The notes under the pieces: model-generated
The model's input: the letters and a program-made list of their open reading frames with translations, nothing else
Told to the model about the DNA's origin: nothing
Database searches by the model: none
Assembly (NCBI GenBank): GCA_963709485.1
Contig: CAVPWE010000005.1
Location: forward strand, 186,001 to 250,000
Direction: 5' to 3'
DNA: 64,000 bases
DNA from: JAXDBM01 sp963709485
Lineage (GTDB): Bacteria; Desulfobacterota; Syntrophia; Syntrophales; Fen-1087
Shown here: one piece after another, positions 1 to 8,896 of the stretch
How the letters are laid out: each line of letters opens with the position of its first letter
Position numbering within the stretch: the stretch's first letter is position 1
Translations under genes and position numbers: made by a program

Positions 1-27
1 GGGGTTCGAGCCCCCTCATCTCCACCA
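1..27 (+). tRNA. tRNA-Ala, 3' end only (cut by window edge)
   Basis: The first 27 bases are a T-arm (GGGG, loop TTCGAGC, CCCC) followed by the acceptor strand CATCTCC, discriminator A and an encoded CCA. The acceptor strand would pair with GGGGATG and give the G3:U70 pair that marks tRNA-Ala. tmRNA ends the same way and cannot be excluded because the anticodon lies outside the window. An intrinsic terminator follows at once. Confidence 0.65.
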
Positions 28-36
28 GTCACGCCG

Positions 37-66
37 AAAGGGACAGGTTTTCCGCCTGTCCCTTTT
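37..66. terminator. Intrinsic terminator, possibly bidirectional
   Basis: AAAGGGACAGG (37-47) pairs perfectly with CCTGTCCCTTT (55-65) around a 7-base loop and runs into a T tract. It closes the tRNA transcript, and it abuts the stop codon of the convergent minus-strand gene at 67, so it probably serves both. Confidence 0.8.
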
Positions 67-1086
67 TCACGATTCGAACAGCTTGGCAAAGCGCCATTTC
101 TTCCTCTTTTTCCAGTCACCCCGATGATAGGCATAGCTGGCAAGAAGCGGCAGCACGGAGGTGGCCTCGGCAAAAACCATCTGTTCGAAAACGGTATCGA
201 CCTTCCCCCAGGAACTGGCCTCCTTCAGCGTCGAACTGGAACAGGCGCCATCCCGGACATCGGCAACGGTAATCTGGACGGCATACTTGTGCATGGGGAC
301 CGTTTCACCCAGAATTTCGGCGCAGATAACCGTATCCTGGGCAAAATTTTTCGGCACGCCGCCTCCGATCATCAGCAGTCCTGTCGTCTTCGCCTTCATT
401 TTGACCTGCGTCAATTCCCGAAAATCCCTAACGGAATCGATGGAGAGGTGCTTCTCCGGATGGCGGTGCTGATGAAGGACCAGACCGAACCCGGCGCTGC
501 TGTCGGAAAAGGCGGGACAGAAAACCGGCACGTCGTTTTCATAGGCCGCCTGGACGAGGGAGTCCTTCTTCCTGGCATGACCGGTCAGATAGCGACCCAT
601 TTCCCAAATGAACTCACGGGAAGAGTAGGGCCGGGGCAAAAGCCGATCGGCGATCTCGCCGATCGTCCGGTCGCAGGCCTGCAGGGATGTTTCATCGATG
701 AAGGTATCGTAAATCCGGTCGATGTAAAGCTTCCGCAGGATGCGATCATCAACGTGCGGACTTCCCTGGTAATGCCGGAAGCCCAGGGCCTCAAAAAAAT
801 CCATATCCACAATGGCCGCGCCGGTGGCGACCACGGCATCGACCATGTTGTGTTTGACGAGGTCCGCATAGACCTTCATGCACCCGGCGGCGCCCGTGCT
901 GCCGGCAATCGTCAGGATCACCGAGCAGGTCCTGTCTTTGAGCATCCGGCCGTAGATGTCGGCGGCCGCTGCCAGGTCCCGGGCGGTGAAGGACATCCCC
1001 CGCATGGCCTGAATGATCGCCGTGGCATCGAAAGACGTCATGTCGATATGCCGGACCGGTTTCTTCAGATAATCTTTCTTTTTCAT
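67..1086 (-). CDS. Deoxyhypusine synthase-like protein
   Basis: The 339-residue protein belongs to the deoxyhypusine synthase family, which uses NAD to transfer the aminobutyl group of spermidine. In eukaryotes and archaea the acceptor is eIF5A; in bacteria, homologues usually act on other amines (homospermidine-type chemistry) or have unknown acceptors. Seen here: the family motif SDSSAGFGL and, near residue 295, SSWGK, which matches the segment holding the lysine that carries the enzyme-imine intermediate in human DHS. The start ATG at 1086 is chosen over one 17 codons upstream because GGAGA sits 6 bases before it. It is a single gene, divergent from xseA and convergent with the tRNA. The true acceptor substrate cannot be read from the sequence. 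Confidence 0.85.
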   Translation of the reverse strand: MKKKDYLKKPVRHIDMTSFDATAIIQAMRGMSFTARDLAAAADIYGRMLKDRTCSVILTIAGSTGAAGCMKVYADLVKHNMVDAVVATGAAIVDMDFFEALGFRHYQGSPHVDDRILRKLYIDRIYDTFIDETSLQACDRTIGEIADRLLPRPYSSREFIWEMGRYLTGHARKKDSLVQAAYENDVPVFCPAFSDSSAGFGLVLHQHRHPEKHLSIDSVRDFRELTQVKMKAKTTGLLMIGGGVPKNFAQDTVICAEILGETVPMHKYAVQITVADVRDGACSSSTLKEASSWGKVDTVFEQMVFAEATSVLPLLASYAYHRGDWKKRKKWRFAKLFES

Positions 1087-1240
1087 CCATTCTCCAGCGC
1101 CGGTCTGTCTTTGGCCGACGCGTTTTTTATAAATCATTGCCCGCGAAAAGTCAATGACCGGATGGGCGGCCGCGGCGGCCTCTCAATTCATTCTTGTCAT
1201 CCCTTATTTTTTCTGGTACTGCCACGTTGGTGCAACCGAT

Positions 1241-2596
1241 ATGATCAAAGAAGTCCTGACGGTTTCGGCACTGAACAGCCGGATCAAAGACCTCCTGGAA
1301 GCAAGTTTCGAACTCCTCTGGGTGGAAGGGGAAGTTTCCAATCTGCGCCGGCCCGCATCCGGCCACGTCTACTTCACCCTCAGGGATGACCGCAGCCAGA
1401 TCCGTTCCGTCATCTTCCGTTCTCCCTTTGCGTCAAGAATGCCTTTTCCGAACCGCAGGCCCGTCTTTGACCTGGAAGAAGGCATGCACGTGATCTGCCG
1501 GGCCCGCGTCAGCGTCTATTCCCCGCGGGGCGAGTACCAGCTCATCGTGGAAAGCATGGAGCCGAAGGGAACCGGCGCCCTGCAGCTGGCTTTTGAACAG
1601 ATGAAGAACCGGCTGGAACAGGAGGGTCTTTTCGATGCCGTCCACAAAAAGCGGATTCCCTTTCTTCCGGAAAGGATCGGCGTCATCACCTCCCCGACGG
1701 GCGCCGTGATTCAAGATATTCTGACGGTTACCGGCCGCCGTTTTCCCTCGGTGGACATCCTGGTCGCCGCCGTGCGCGTCCAGGGCAGCGAAGCGCCCGC
1801 GGAAATCATTCAGGCCATCGGCCGGATGAATGCCGTGGGAGACGTCGATGTGCTGATCCTGGCCCGGGGAGGCGGGTCGCCGGAAGACCTGGCGCCCTTC
1901 AATGACGAAGGGGTGGCCCGCGCCATTTTCCGTTCACGGGTCCCCGTTATTTCTGCGGTCGGCCACGAAACGGACTTCACCATTGCGGATTTCGTCGCCG
2001 ACCTGCGGGCGCCGACCCCCTCCGCGGCGGCGGAACTGGCTGTCCCGCTCCGGCAGGAGCTCATCGCGAACCTGGAAGACCTTCATCACCGGATGTTCCA
2101 TCTGTACCAGAGGATGACGCGCCGGTTCCGGGAGCGGCTGACCCTTGTGAGCGAGCGCCTGAAAGACCCGAAGCGAAGGCTGGCCGATCTTCGCCTTCTG
2201 ACCGATGACCGGCTGGAGCGGACGCATCGTGCGCTCCGTCGTTTGATTGCGGAAAGAAAACAGAATCTGGTCCGGCTGGAGAACCGCCTCGGCCGGGTCT
2301 TCCCGGCCCTTCGCATCGGCGAGCAAAGGGCCGCCCTCGACCGTACGCGAAAAGAGATGGTCGTCCGGATCGGCAAGGCCCGGGAACGCGGCAGCGACCG
2401 GCTGCATTTCCTGACCGCCATGCTCGACAGCCTGAGTCCGCTGGCCGTCCTGAACCGGGGCTACAGCATTGCCAGGCGCCTCTCCGACGGGAAGATTGTC
2501 AGGGAGGCCGGCAATGTTTCCGCCGGGTCTGACGTCCATGTCCGGGTCTCGTCGGGGAGTTTCGACACGCGGGTCACCCGGGTTTATGAGGAGTAA
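1241..2596 (+). CDS. xseA: Exodeoxyribonuclease VII large subunit
   Basis: The 451-residue product is the catalytic subunit of exonuclease VII, which degrades single-stranded DNA to short oligonucleotides with XseB. An N-terminal OB-fold (LTVSALNSRIKDLLE onwards, with GHVYFTLRD) is followed by the conserved catalytic core (ITSPTGAVIQDIL, LARGGGSPEDLAPFN, ISAVGHETDFTIADFVADLRAPTPSAAAE) and a long charged helical region. The frame is open further upstream, but family homology begins at the ATG at 1241; the ribosome-binding site there is weak. The gene ends 1 base before xseB and starts the xseA-xseB-ispA-dxs run. Confidence 0.95.
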   Translation: MIKEVLTVSALNSRIKDLLEASFELLWVEGEVSNLRRPASGHVYFTLRDDRSQIRSVIFRSPFASRMPFPNRRPVFDLEEGMHVICRARVSVYSPRGEYQLIVESMEPKGTGALQLAFEQMKNRLEQEGLFDAVHKKRIPFLPERIGVITSPTGAVIQDILTVTGRRFPSVDILVAAVRVQGSEAPAEIIQAIGRMNAVGDVDVLILARGGGSPEDLAPFNDEGVARAIFRSRVPVISAVGHETDFTIADFVADLRAPTPSAAAELAVPLRQELIANLEDLHHRMFHLYQRMTRRFRERLTLVSERLKDPKRRLADLRLLTDDRLERTHRALRRLIAERKQNLVRLENRLGRVFPALRIGEQRAALDRTRKEMVVRIGKARERGSDRLHFLTAMLDSLSPLAVLNRGYSIARRLSDGKIVREAGNVSAGSDVHVRVSSGSFDTRVTRVYEE

Positions 2597-2597
2597 A

Positions 2598-2834
2598 ATG
2601 GCCAAGGATAATTTCGAAGCGGCATTGGGGAAGCTGGAGGAGCTTGTCAGAAGAATGGAAACGGGGGACCTGACCCTGGAGGAATCGCTCAAGGCGTTCG
2701 AAGAGGGAACCCGGCTGGCGCGGATCTGCGCCCGAAAGCTCGACGAGGCGGAAAGGCGCGTGGAGATCCTGCTCAAGCAGGGAGAAGACCTGGTCGTCAA
2801 ACCCATTCCGGGAGAGGATCGTGACGACGGATAA
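2598..2834 (+). CDS. xseB: Exodeoxyribonuclease VII small subunit
   Basis: The 78-residue helical protein (FEAALGKLEELVRRMETG, LTLEESLKAFEEG) is a typical XseB, the small partner of XseA. The ATG at 2598 follows GAGGAG at the end of xseA, and the reading frames are almost touching. Its last 14 bases overlap the GTG start of ispA, so xseA, xseB and ispA are almost certainly translated from one message. Confidence 0.95.
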   Translation: MAKDNFEAALGKLEELVRRMETGDLTLEESLKAFEEGTRLARICARKLDEAERRVEILLKQGEDLVVKPIPGEDRDDG

Positions 2835-3729
2835 GGATTTCCCGCTGAAAGATTACCTGGCCGCGCGAAAAGAGATGATCGATGAGGCGCTGAACCGCTG
2901 TCTGCCCGGCCCGGAGGATTTCCCGCCGCTGATCTTTCAGGCGGTCCGGTACAGCCTCTTCGCCGGCGGGAAGCGGCTGCGGCCGATCCTTTGCCTGGCC
3001 TCCGCCGAGGCGGTGGGGGGTGATGCCGGAACGGTCCTGCCGGCGGCCTGCGCCCTGGAAATGATCCACACCTATTCGCTCATCCATGACGATCTGCCGG
3101 CCATGGACGACGACGACATGCGACGGGGAAGGCCGACCAGCCACAAGGTCTTTGGAGAAGCGGCCGCCATCCTGGCCGGAGACGCCCTGCTGACGGAAGC
3201 CTTTTCCCTGATGTCCGCAGGGGACCGGGCCGTCCGGATTCCGGCGGAGAGGCGGCTGCAGACGATTCACGAAATCGCGGAAGCCGCCGGTTTCCGGGGA
3301 ATGATCGGGGGGCAGATCGTCGACATCCAGTCCGAGGGGCGGAGCCCCGTGCCGGAGACCCTCGACTACATTCATGCCCATAAAACGGGCGCCCTGATCC
3401 TGGCCTCCGTCCGGGCGGGGGCGCTGCTGTCCGGCGCAGGCGCAGCGGACCTTGAAGCCCTCTCCGGCTATGCCCGCCATACCGGGCTGGCCTTCCAGAT
3501 TGCCGACGATATCCTCAACGTGGAAGGGGACCGGTTCCTCCTGGGAAAGGACACCGGCAGCGATGCAAAGCGGGGCAAATTGACCTTCCCGGGCCTGTGG
3601 GGCCTCGATGCGTCCAGGGCTAAAACAGCGGAGCTGGCCGGGCTGGCTCTGTCCGCGATCCGCCATTTCGACGACCGGGCCGGGCCGCTGCGGTCCATCG
3701 CCCGCTACATCATCGAAAGAAACGTGTGA
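2821..3729 (+). CDS. ispA: Farnesyl/geranyl diphosphate synthase
   Basis: This 302-residue trans-prenyltransferase condenses isopentenyl diphosphate with allylic diphosphates to make farnesyl (or geranylgeranyl) diphosphate. Visible motifs are GGKRLRP near residue 50, the first aspartate-rich motif DDLPAMD at 90-95 in a SLIHDDLPAMDDDD context, and the second, QIADDILN, followed by the KDTGSDAKRGK lysines. The start is GTG, 8 bases after GGGAGAGG, and it overlaps xseB. Chain length cannot be fixed with certainty; the residues before the first motif are typical of bacterial FPP synthases. Together with dxs and the ispH fusion downstream it forms an isoprenoid cluster. Confidence 0.93.
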   Translation: MTTDKDFPLKDYLAARKEMIDEALNRCLPGPEDFPPLIFQAVRYSLFAGGKRLRPILCLASAEAVGGDAGTVLPAACALEMIHTYSLIHDDLPAMDDDDMRRGRPTSHKVFGEAAAILAGDALLTEAFSLMSAGDRAVRIPAERRLQTIHEIAEAAGFRGMIGGQIVDIQSEGRSPVPETLDYIHAHKTGALILASVRAGALLSGAGAADLEALSGYARHTGLAFQIADDILNVEGDRFLLGKDTGSDAKRGKLTFPGLWGLDASRAKTAELAGLALSAIRHFDDRAGPLRSIARYIIERNV

Positions 3730-3775
3730 GAGGGGAAGGAAATGTCAATTCAGCACGCAAAAGGGGATTCGCTGC

Positions 3776-5671
3776 ATGCAGGATGAAGCCGTGAAAGACA
3801 GCGTTCTGGCCCGGGTCCATGTCCCGGCGGACATTCGACGCCTCGATCTGGCGGAGCTGAACCGGCTGGCCGGAGAGATCCGGCAGATGATGATCGATAC
3901 CGTCTCCCGCTGCGGCGGCCACCTGGCGCCTTCGCTGGGAACCGTCGAACTCACGCTGGCCCTCCACCGGGTTTTCAACACGCCCCGGGACAAGCTGATC
4001 TGGGATGTGGGCCATCAGGCCTATGCCCACAAGATCATCACGGGCCGCAAAGACCGGTTTCACACGCTTCGCCAGAGGGGGGGGATCAGCGGATTCCCGA
4101 AGCGGGAGGAAAGCCCCTACGACGTCTTCAATGTGGGGCACAGCAGCACCTCGATTTCAGCGGCCACGGGCATCGCCGAAGCCCGGTGCCTGAAAGGAGA
4201 GGATTACAAGATCATCGTCGTCATCGGCGACGGCTCGATGACCGCCGGCATGGCCTACGAAGGGCTGAACTGGGCGGGAGACCGCAAGAAGGACCTGTTC
4301 ATCATCCTGAACGACAACGAGATGTCCATATCCCCGAACGTCGGCGCCTTGTCCTCCTACCTGAACCGCGTCATGACCGGTCAGACGGTGACGAAACTGA
4401 AATCGGAATTCAAGCATTTCCTGAAAACCATCCCCTCCATCGGCGACCAGATGGTCCGGTTTACCCGCCAGCTCGAGGAATCCCTGAAGGCCCTGATCGT
4501 CCCCGGCGCCCTGTTTGAGGAGCTCGGATTCAATTACGTGGGCCCTCTGGAGGGACACCGGCTGGATAACCTCATCAAAAACCTCGAGAATGTCAGAAAA
4601 ATGGACGGGCCCGTCCTGGTCCATGTCCTGACCCGGAAAGGGAGGGGCTACTCCTTTGCCGAGCAGAACCCTTCGCGGTTCCACGGGATCGCCCCCTTCT
4701 GCGTGGAAACCGGCGAGGCGGCCGCCGGAGAAAATGCGATCCCGTCGTATACCCAGGTCTTCGGACGGACGATGGTCCGCCTCGGCCGCGCCAACCCGAA
4801 AATCGTGGCCATCACGGCTGCAATGTGCGACGGGACGGGCCTCGACCTGTTCGCGAAGGAATTCCCCGACCGGTTTTACGACGTCGGCATCGCCGAACAG
4901 CACAGCGTGACCTTTGCCGCCGGTCTGGCCACCGAGGGATTCATCCCCGTCGTGGCCATCTACTCCACCTTCATGCAGCGGGCCTATGATCAGATCGTTC
5001 ACGATGTCTGCCTTCAGAATCTTCCCGTCGTTCTCGCGCTCGACCGCGGGGGGTTCGTGGGCGACGACGGCCCGACGCACCATGGGCTGTTCGACTACGC
5101 CTACATCCGGTCCGTGCCGAACATCATCGCCATGGCCCCGAAGGACGAAAACGAGCTCCAGCACATGCTCAAGACGGCGACGGAATGCCGCTCCCCCGTG
5201 TCCGTCCGCTATCCCCGCGGTCAGGGCACGGGCGCGGTCATGGACGAGACGCCCCGGATCATTCCGATCGGCAGGGGGGAAATCCTCTGCGACGGGTCGG
5301 ATCTGGCCGTCGTAGCGATCGGCGCGACGGTCCGGCCGGCCATGGCGGCCGCCGAAAAGCTCCGGCCGGAGGGGATCGGCATCCGGGTCATCAACGCGCG
5401 CTTCATCAAGCCCCTCGACCGTGAGCTTCTCTGCCGGACAGCGACCGACCTGAAAAAAATCATCACCGTGGAAGAAAATGTCCTGATGGGCGGATTCGGA
5501 AGCGCCGTGCTGGAACTTTTCGAGCAGGAGGGCATTCGGGATGTCCGGATCAGGCGCCTGGGCATTGCCGACGAGTTCGCCACCCATGCCACGCAGGCGG
5601 AACTGAGAAACATGTACGGCATCGATGAAGAGGGAATCACGCGGGCCGTGCGGCAGATGATCGCGTCGTGA
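3776..5671 (+). CDS. dxs: 1-deoxy-D-xylulose-5-phosphate synthase
   Basis: The 631-residue thiamine diphosphate enzyme condenses pyruvate and glyceraldehyde 3-phosphate, the entry step of the non-mevalonate (MEP) isoprenoid pathway. The N-terminal domain shows DVGHQAYAHKIITGR and the thiamine-binding GDGSMTAGMAYEGLN to NDNEMSIS segment. The pyrimidine-binding domain has the GIAEQHSVTFAAGLA motif, and the C-terminal transketolase domain has EENVLMGGFGSAV. The ATG at 3776 is chosen because homology begins there and AAGGGGAT precedes it; upstream in-frame sequence overlaps ispA and has no homology. It lies 46 bases after ispA. Confidence 0.96.
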   Translation: MQDEAVKDSVLARVHVPADIRRLDLAELNRLAGEIRQMMIDTVSRCGGHLAPSLGTVELTLALHRVFNTPRDKLIWDVGHQAYAHKIITGRKDRFHTLRQRGGISGFPKREESPYDVFNVGHSSTSISAATGIAEARCLKGEDYKIIVVIGDGSMTAGMAYEGLNWAGDRKKDLFIILNDNEMSISPNVGALSSYLNRVMTGQTVTKLKSEFKHFLKTIPSIGDQMVRFTRQLEESLKALIVPGALFEELGFNYVGPLEGHRLDNLIKNLENVRKMDGPVLVHVLTRKGRGYSFAEQNPSRFHGIAPFCVETGEAAAGENAIPSYTQVFGRTMVRLGRANPKIVAITAAMCDGTGLDLFAKEFPDRFYDVGIAEQHSVTFAAGLATEGFIPVVAIYSTFMQRAYDQIVHDVCLQNLPVVLALDRGGFVGDDGPTHHGLFDYAYIRSVPNIIAMAPKDENELQHMLKTATECRSPVSVRYPRGQGTGAVMDETPRIIPIGRGEILCDGSDLAVVAIGATVRPAMAAAEKLRPEGIGIRVINARFIKPLDRELLCRTATDLKKIITVEENVLMGGFGSAVLELFEQEGIRDVRIRRLGIADEFATHATQAELRNMYGIDEEGITRAVRQMIAS

Positions 5672-5731
5672 AAATGTTTTCCCATCCGTGCCAAACCGGT
5701 GCATGTCCGGTCCAAAGCGTGATGTCCGCTC

Positions 5732-6496
5732 ATGGCCCCTCGCCGTAAAATCAGACTGGACCATCTTCTCGTCGACCGGGGGTTCGCACCCTCTCGGGAA
5801 CGGGCCCGCGCGATCATCCTGGCCGGGATCGTCCTGGTCGGGGAAGAACGGGTGGACAAGGCAGGCGCGCCCGTGGCGCAGGATGCCGAAATCCGTCTCC
5901 TGGCAGAGGATCACCCCTACGTGAGCCGCGGAGGGCTCAAGCTCAAGGGCGCCCTGGACCATTTCAGCATCTCCGTCCGGGATCTCATCTGTCTCGACGT
6001 GGGGGCCTCGACCGGCGGCTTCACGGACTGCCTGCTGCAGGAGGGGGCGGCCAAGGTCTATGCCGTCGATGTCGGCTACAGCCAGCTGGCCTGGCGACTC
6101 CGGCAGGACCGTCGCGTGGTCAGCCTCGAAAGGACGAACATCCGCTATTTCAGCGGACAGGGCCTCGACGATCCGATCGATTTCGCCACCATCGACGCCT
6201 CCTTTATTTCCCTGAAGCTGGTTGTGCCGGCCGTCATCCGCCTGACCGGGGAGCATGCGGCGATCCTGGCCCTGGTCAAACCGCAGTTCGAGGTCGGACG
6301 GCAGGAGGTTCAAAAAAGGGGGGTCGTCAAAAACCCGTCTCTGCACGCGAGGGTGCTCGAAGAGATGAAAACCTTTTTCCAGAGCCTGGATCTGGACGTC
6401 CGGGGTTTTGTCGAATCGACCCTTCGGGGTCCGGCGGGCAACCGGGAATTTTTCATGTACGCGGTGAAATCCGGAGAAAAGGATCATTCCCCATGA
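5732..6496 (+). CDS. tlyA: TlyA-family rRNA methyltransferase (S4 domain)
   Basis: The protein has 254 residues. An S4 RNA-binding domain at about 1-65 (RLDHLLVDRGFAPSRERARAI) is followed by an RrmJ/FtsJ-like methyltransferase domain with the SAM motif LDVGASTGGFTDCLLQ and VKPQFEVGR. Family members methylate the 2'-O of cytidines in rRNA, and some were annotated as hemolysins. The family assignment is secure; the exact target nucleotide is not. Its final four bases (ATGA) overlap the start of the ispH fusion, so the two are translationally coupled. Confidence 0.9.
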   Translation: MAPRRKIRLDHLLVDRGFAPSRERARAIILAGIVLVGEERVDKAGAPVAQDAEIRLLAEDHPYVSRGGLKLKGALDHFSISVRDLICLDVGASTGGFTDCLLQEGAAKVYAVDVGYSQLAWRLRQDRRVVSLERTNIRYFSGQGLDDPIDFATIDASFISLKLVVPAVIRLTGEHAAILALVKPQFEVGRQEVQKRGVVKNPSLHARVLEEMKTFFQSLDLDVRGFVESTLRGPAGNREFFMYAVKSGEKDHSP

Positions 6497-8238
6497 GCGT
6501 TGTCTTGGCCCGAACGGCCGGATTCTGCATGGGCGTAAAGAGGGCCGTGGACCTGGTCCTGGACATGACCCGGCACAAGGGGACGGAACCGATCTACACC
6601 TACGGCCCCCTGATCCACAACCCGCAAACCGTCGAACTGCTGAGAAAGCGGGGCATCATTCCCGTCAGCGGCCCGGACGGGATTGCGTCCTGTCAGCCCG
6701 GCGCCACGCTCGTGGTCCGCGCCCACGGCATTTCCCCCCAGGAACGAAAAGCCATTCGGGAAAAGGGCTTGAAAATCATCGATGCCACCTGCCCGAAGGT
6801 GGGACATGTCCAGGCCATCATCCGGAAGCACGCCGCCCGGAATTACGCCATCCTCATCATCGGCGACGAAAAACACCCGGAGGTCAACGGCCTGATGGGC
6901 TATGCCTACGGCAGGGGAATCGCCATCGACAGCCTGGAGGACGTCCGGCATCTGCCGGAACTGGAAAAAGTCTGCGTGGTCGCCCAGACCACGCAGAATA
7001 CCAGCATCTTCATGACCCTCGTGGATGCCGTCAAAGCCCGCTTTCCCGACACCGTCGTCTTCAACACCATCTGCGATTCCACGGAGAAAAGGCAGAGCGA
7101 GATCGTGCAGATGGCCGCCGAAACGGATGCCATCGTGGTCGTCGGCGGCCGGAACAGCGCCAATACGATGCAACTGGCCCGTCTGTCCGAGCTGTCGGGA
7201 GCGTCAACCTTTCACATTGAAACAGCCGGCGAACTCCGGGACATGGATATCGACCGGTTCGGCCGGGTCGGCGTTACCGCCGGCGCATCCACCCCCAACT
7301 GGATCATCGACCGGGTTGTGGATGACATTTCCAACCGGCAGGGCCGGAAGCACAAACCCGCGATGGGCCCGTTTCAAGCCTGGCTCTGGATGATCCGGAC
7401 GGACATTTATTCGGCGCTGGGCGCCGGGTGCCTGTCCCTGGTCAGCACGGTGCTCCAGGGGCTGCCGGTTCATTTTCTGAACATGCTGACCACCGCCCTT
7501 TATGTTTACGCCATGCACACCCTCAATCGCTTCATCAACCGGGAAAAAACATCCATCCTGGGATCCTTCCGGGAGGAATCCTACCGCCGGCATCAGAGCC
7601 TCTATTTCATCTCCGCCATCGCGGCCCTCCTTCTGTCTTTATCGATTGCCTTCGTCATCGGCCCGGCGCCCTTTGTCCTGCTCTTCCTGATTTCCCTGCT
7701 GGGGGTCGTATACAACCTGAACGTCCTGCCCGAGGGATGGCGTTTCAGAGGTTTGAAGGACCTTCCGGGTTCCAAAAACGTCTCCATGGCGCTCGCCTGG
7801 GCCGCCGTCGCCGCCCTCCTTCCCCGGATCGAGGCCGGCTTTTCGCTGACGCCGGGCGTGATCGTGGCGTTCCTCTTCACCTTTGCCCTCGTCTTTATCC
7901 GCTCCGCCCTGTCGGACATCCTGGACATGCAGAGCGACCGGTTCATCGGCAGGGAAACGATCCCGGTCCTCATCGGCCGAAAAAGGACGCTGGAACTCCT
8001 GAAGGGCATCACGGGGATCCTTTGCGCCCTGCTTCTTCTGGCTTTTTTTGCGGGCTGGACTTCCTCGCTCGCCCTGATCCTCTTGATTTGCCTATTTTAT
8101 ATATGGATTTGTTTCAAACTTTGTGATAGAAGGGCCGCGTTTTCGGCCGCGGTGCTGGAAGGTCTGCTCGAAACCAGCCATGTCATCGCCGGGTTCAGCA
8201 CGGCGGCATGGCTTGCGGCGACAAGGTGGTTCGGCTGA
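6493..8238 (+). CDS. ispH: IspH (HMB-PP reductase) fused to a UbiA-type prenyltransferase domain
   Basis: This is a 581-residue two-domain protein. Residues 1-290 are IspH, the [4Fe-4S] enzyme that reduces HMB-PP to IPP and DMAPP, with the three cluster-cysteine contexts GFCMGVKRAV, DATCPKVGHV and NTICDSTEKRQ, plus GASTPNWIIDRV at the end. From about residue 291 there follows a polytopic membrane domain with about eight hydrophobic helices that looks like the UbiA prenyltransferase superfamily: the second aspartate motif is clear (DILDMQSDRFIGRETIPVLIG, D475), but the first is eroded to NRFINRE at N345 where NDxxD is expected. The fusion would tether the last step of the MEP pathway to the membrane. 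Whether the UbiA half is catalytic is uncertain. It overlaps the tlyA-like gene by 4 bases. Confidence 0.9.
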   Translation: MSVVLARTAGFCMGVKRAVDLVLDMTRHKGTEPIYTYGPLIHNPQTVELLRKRGIIPVSGPDGIASCQPGATLVVRAHGISPQERKAIREKGLKIIDATCPKVGHVQAIIRKHAARNYAILIIGDEKHPEVNGLMGYAYGRGIAIDSLEDVRHLPELEKVCVVAQTTQNTSIFMTLVDAVKARFPDTVVFNTICDSTEKRQSEIVQMAAETDAIVVVGGRNSANTMQLARLSELSGASTFHIETAGELRDMDIDRFGRVGVTAGASTPNWIIDRVVDDISNRQGRKHKPAMGPFQAWLWMIRTDIYSALGAGCLSLVSTVLQGLPVHFLNMLTTALYVYAMHTLNRFINREKTSILGSFREESYRRHQSLYFISAIAALLLSLSIAFVIGPAPFVLLFLISLLGVVYNLNVLPEGWRFRGLKDLPGSKNVSMALAWAAVAALLPRIEAGFSLTPGVIVAFLFTFALVFIRSALSDILDMQSDRFIGRETIPVLIGRKRTLELLKGITGILCALLLLAFFAGWTSSLALILLICLFYIWICFKLCDRRAAFSAAVLEGLLETSHVIAGFSTAAWLAATRWFG

Positions 8239-8266
8239 GCATTCGTGCCGGCCGGGAGAAAATGAC

Positions 8267-8857
8267 ATGAGGAAAAACATCCGGTCCGCCTGTCTGGCAA
8301 TCCTGCTGACGCTGGCCTTTTGCGGCTGCGGCCGCCTCCTTTTTTCGCAGACGGCCCCGGAAGCCAGGGATTTTCACCCGCAAAGGATCGGGATTCTGCC
8401 GGTGGACGTGGGGCCTTATGAAGAGGCCGGAGGCGTTGTCGACGACATCATCGCCGGGGAGCTGGCGCAGCGAAAGTGGTTTCAGTCCATCGTCGCCGGG
8501 GATGCCGTCCGCCGCCGGATCGAGAACAGCGACGAGACCAAGAAGGCCGTCAACGATTACCTGGCCAAGCTGAAAGCGCTCAGCTATTCCGATCCGGAAT
8601 TGAGCGGCAGGGTCGGGGCGCTGATGCAGACGGATGCCCTGCTCATTGCCCGCGTCGACTACTGGCAGTATACCACGGACAACAAGGACAAGTTCGCCAA
8701 GGTGGGCATGGGCATCGACCTGGTGGATGCGAAGAGCGGTAAAATCGTGTGGAAGGCAAGCCACCACCTCATGGAGGATTACTGGGTCATGAAGCCGGAA
8801 CTGCCCGGTGTTGCGAAAAAGCTGGCCGCCATGATGATCGGCGAAATGCCGCATTGA
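8267..8857 (+). CDS. Putative lipoprotein
   Basis: The 196-residue protein has a basic start (MRKNIR), a hydrophobic stretch and a lipobox-like LAFCGCG, which predicts export and lipid attachment near residue 17. The mature part opens with RIGILPVDVGPYEEAGGVV, resembling periplasmic lipoproteins of CsgG/LpoB-like fold, and has KVGMGIDLVDAKSGKIVWK, a typical strand pair of that group. I do not assign a family or function. The second of two closely spaced ATGs (8267) fits the frame and follows GGGAGAA. Confidence 0.7.
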   Translation: MRKNIRSACLAILLTLAFCGCGRLLFSQTAPEARDFHPQRIGILPVDVGPYEEAGGVVDDIIAGELAQRKWFQSIVAGDAVRRRIENSDETKKAVNDYLAKLKALSYSDPELSGRVGALMQTDALLIARVDYWQYTTDNKDKFAKVGMGIDLVDAKSGKIVWKASHHLMEDYWVMKPELPGVAKKLAAMMIGEMPH

Positions 8858-8896
8858 TGCAGCCGCACGAATAAGAGAACGAATGGAGACGACAGC

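Noticed and set aside
1..27. tmRNA 3' end
   Set aside because: tmRNA has the same CTCCACCA ending, but the T-arm and the GGGGATG-type acceptor pairing fit tRNA-Ala best; not fully excluded.
4157..6487. 776-codon open frame on the minus strand across dxs and tlyA
   Set aside because: It is the antisense shadow of GC-rich coding sequence: low-complexity His/Asp/Gly-rich protein, no domains, and it conflicts with well-supported genes on the other strand.
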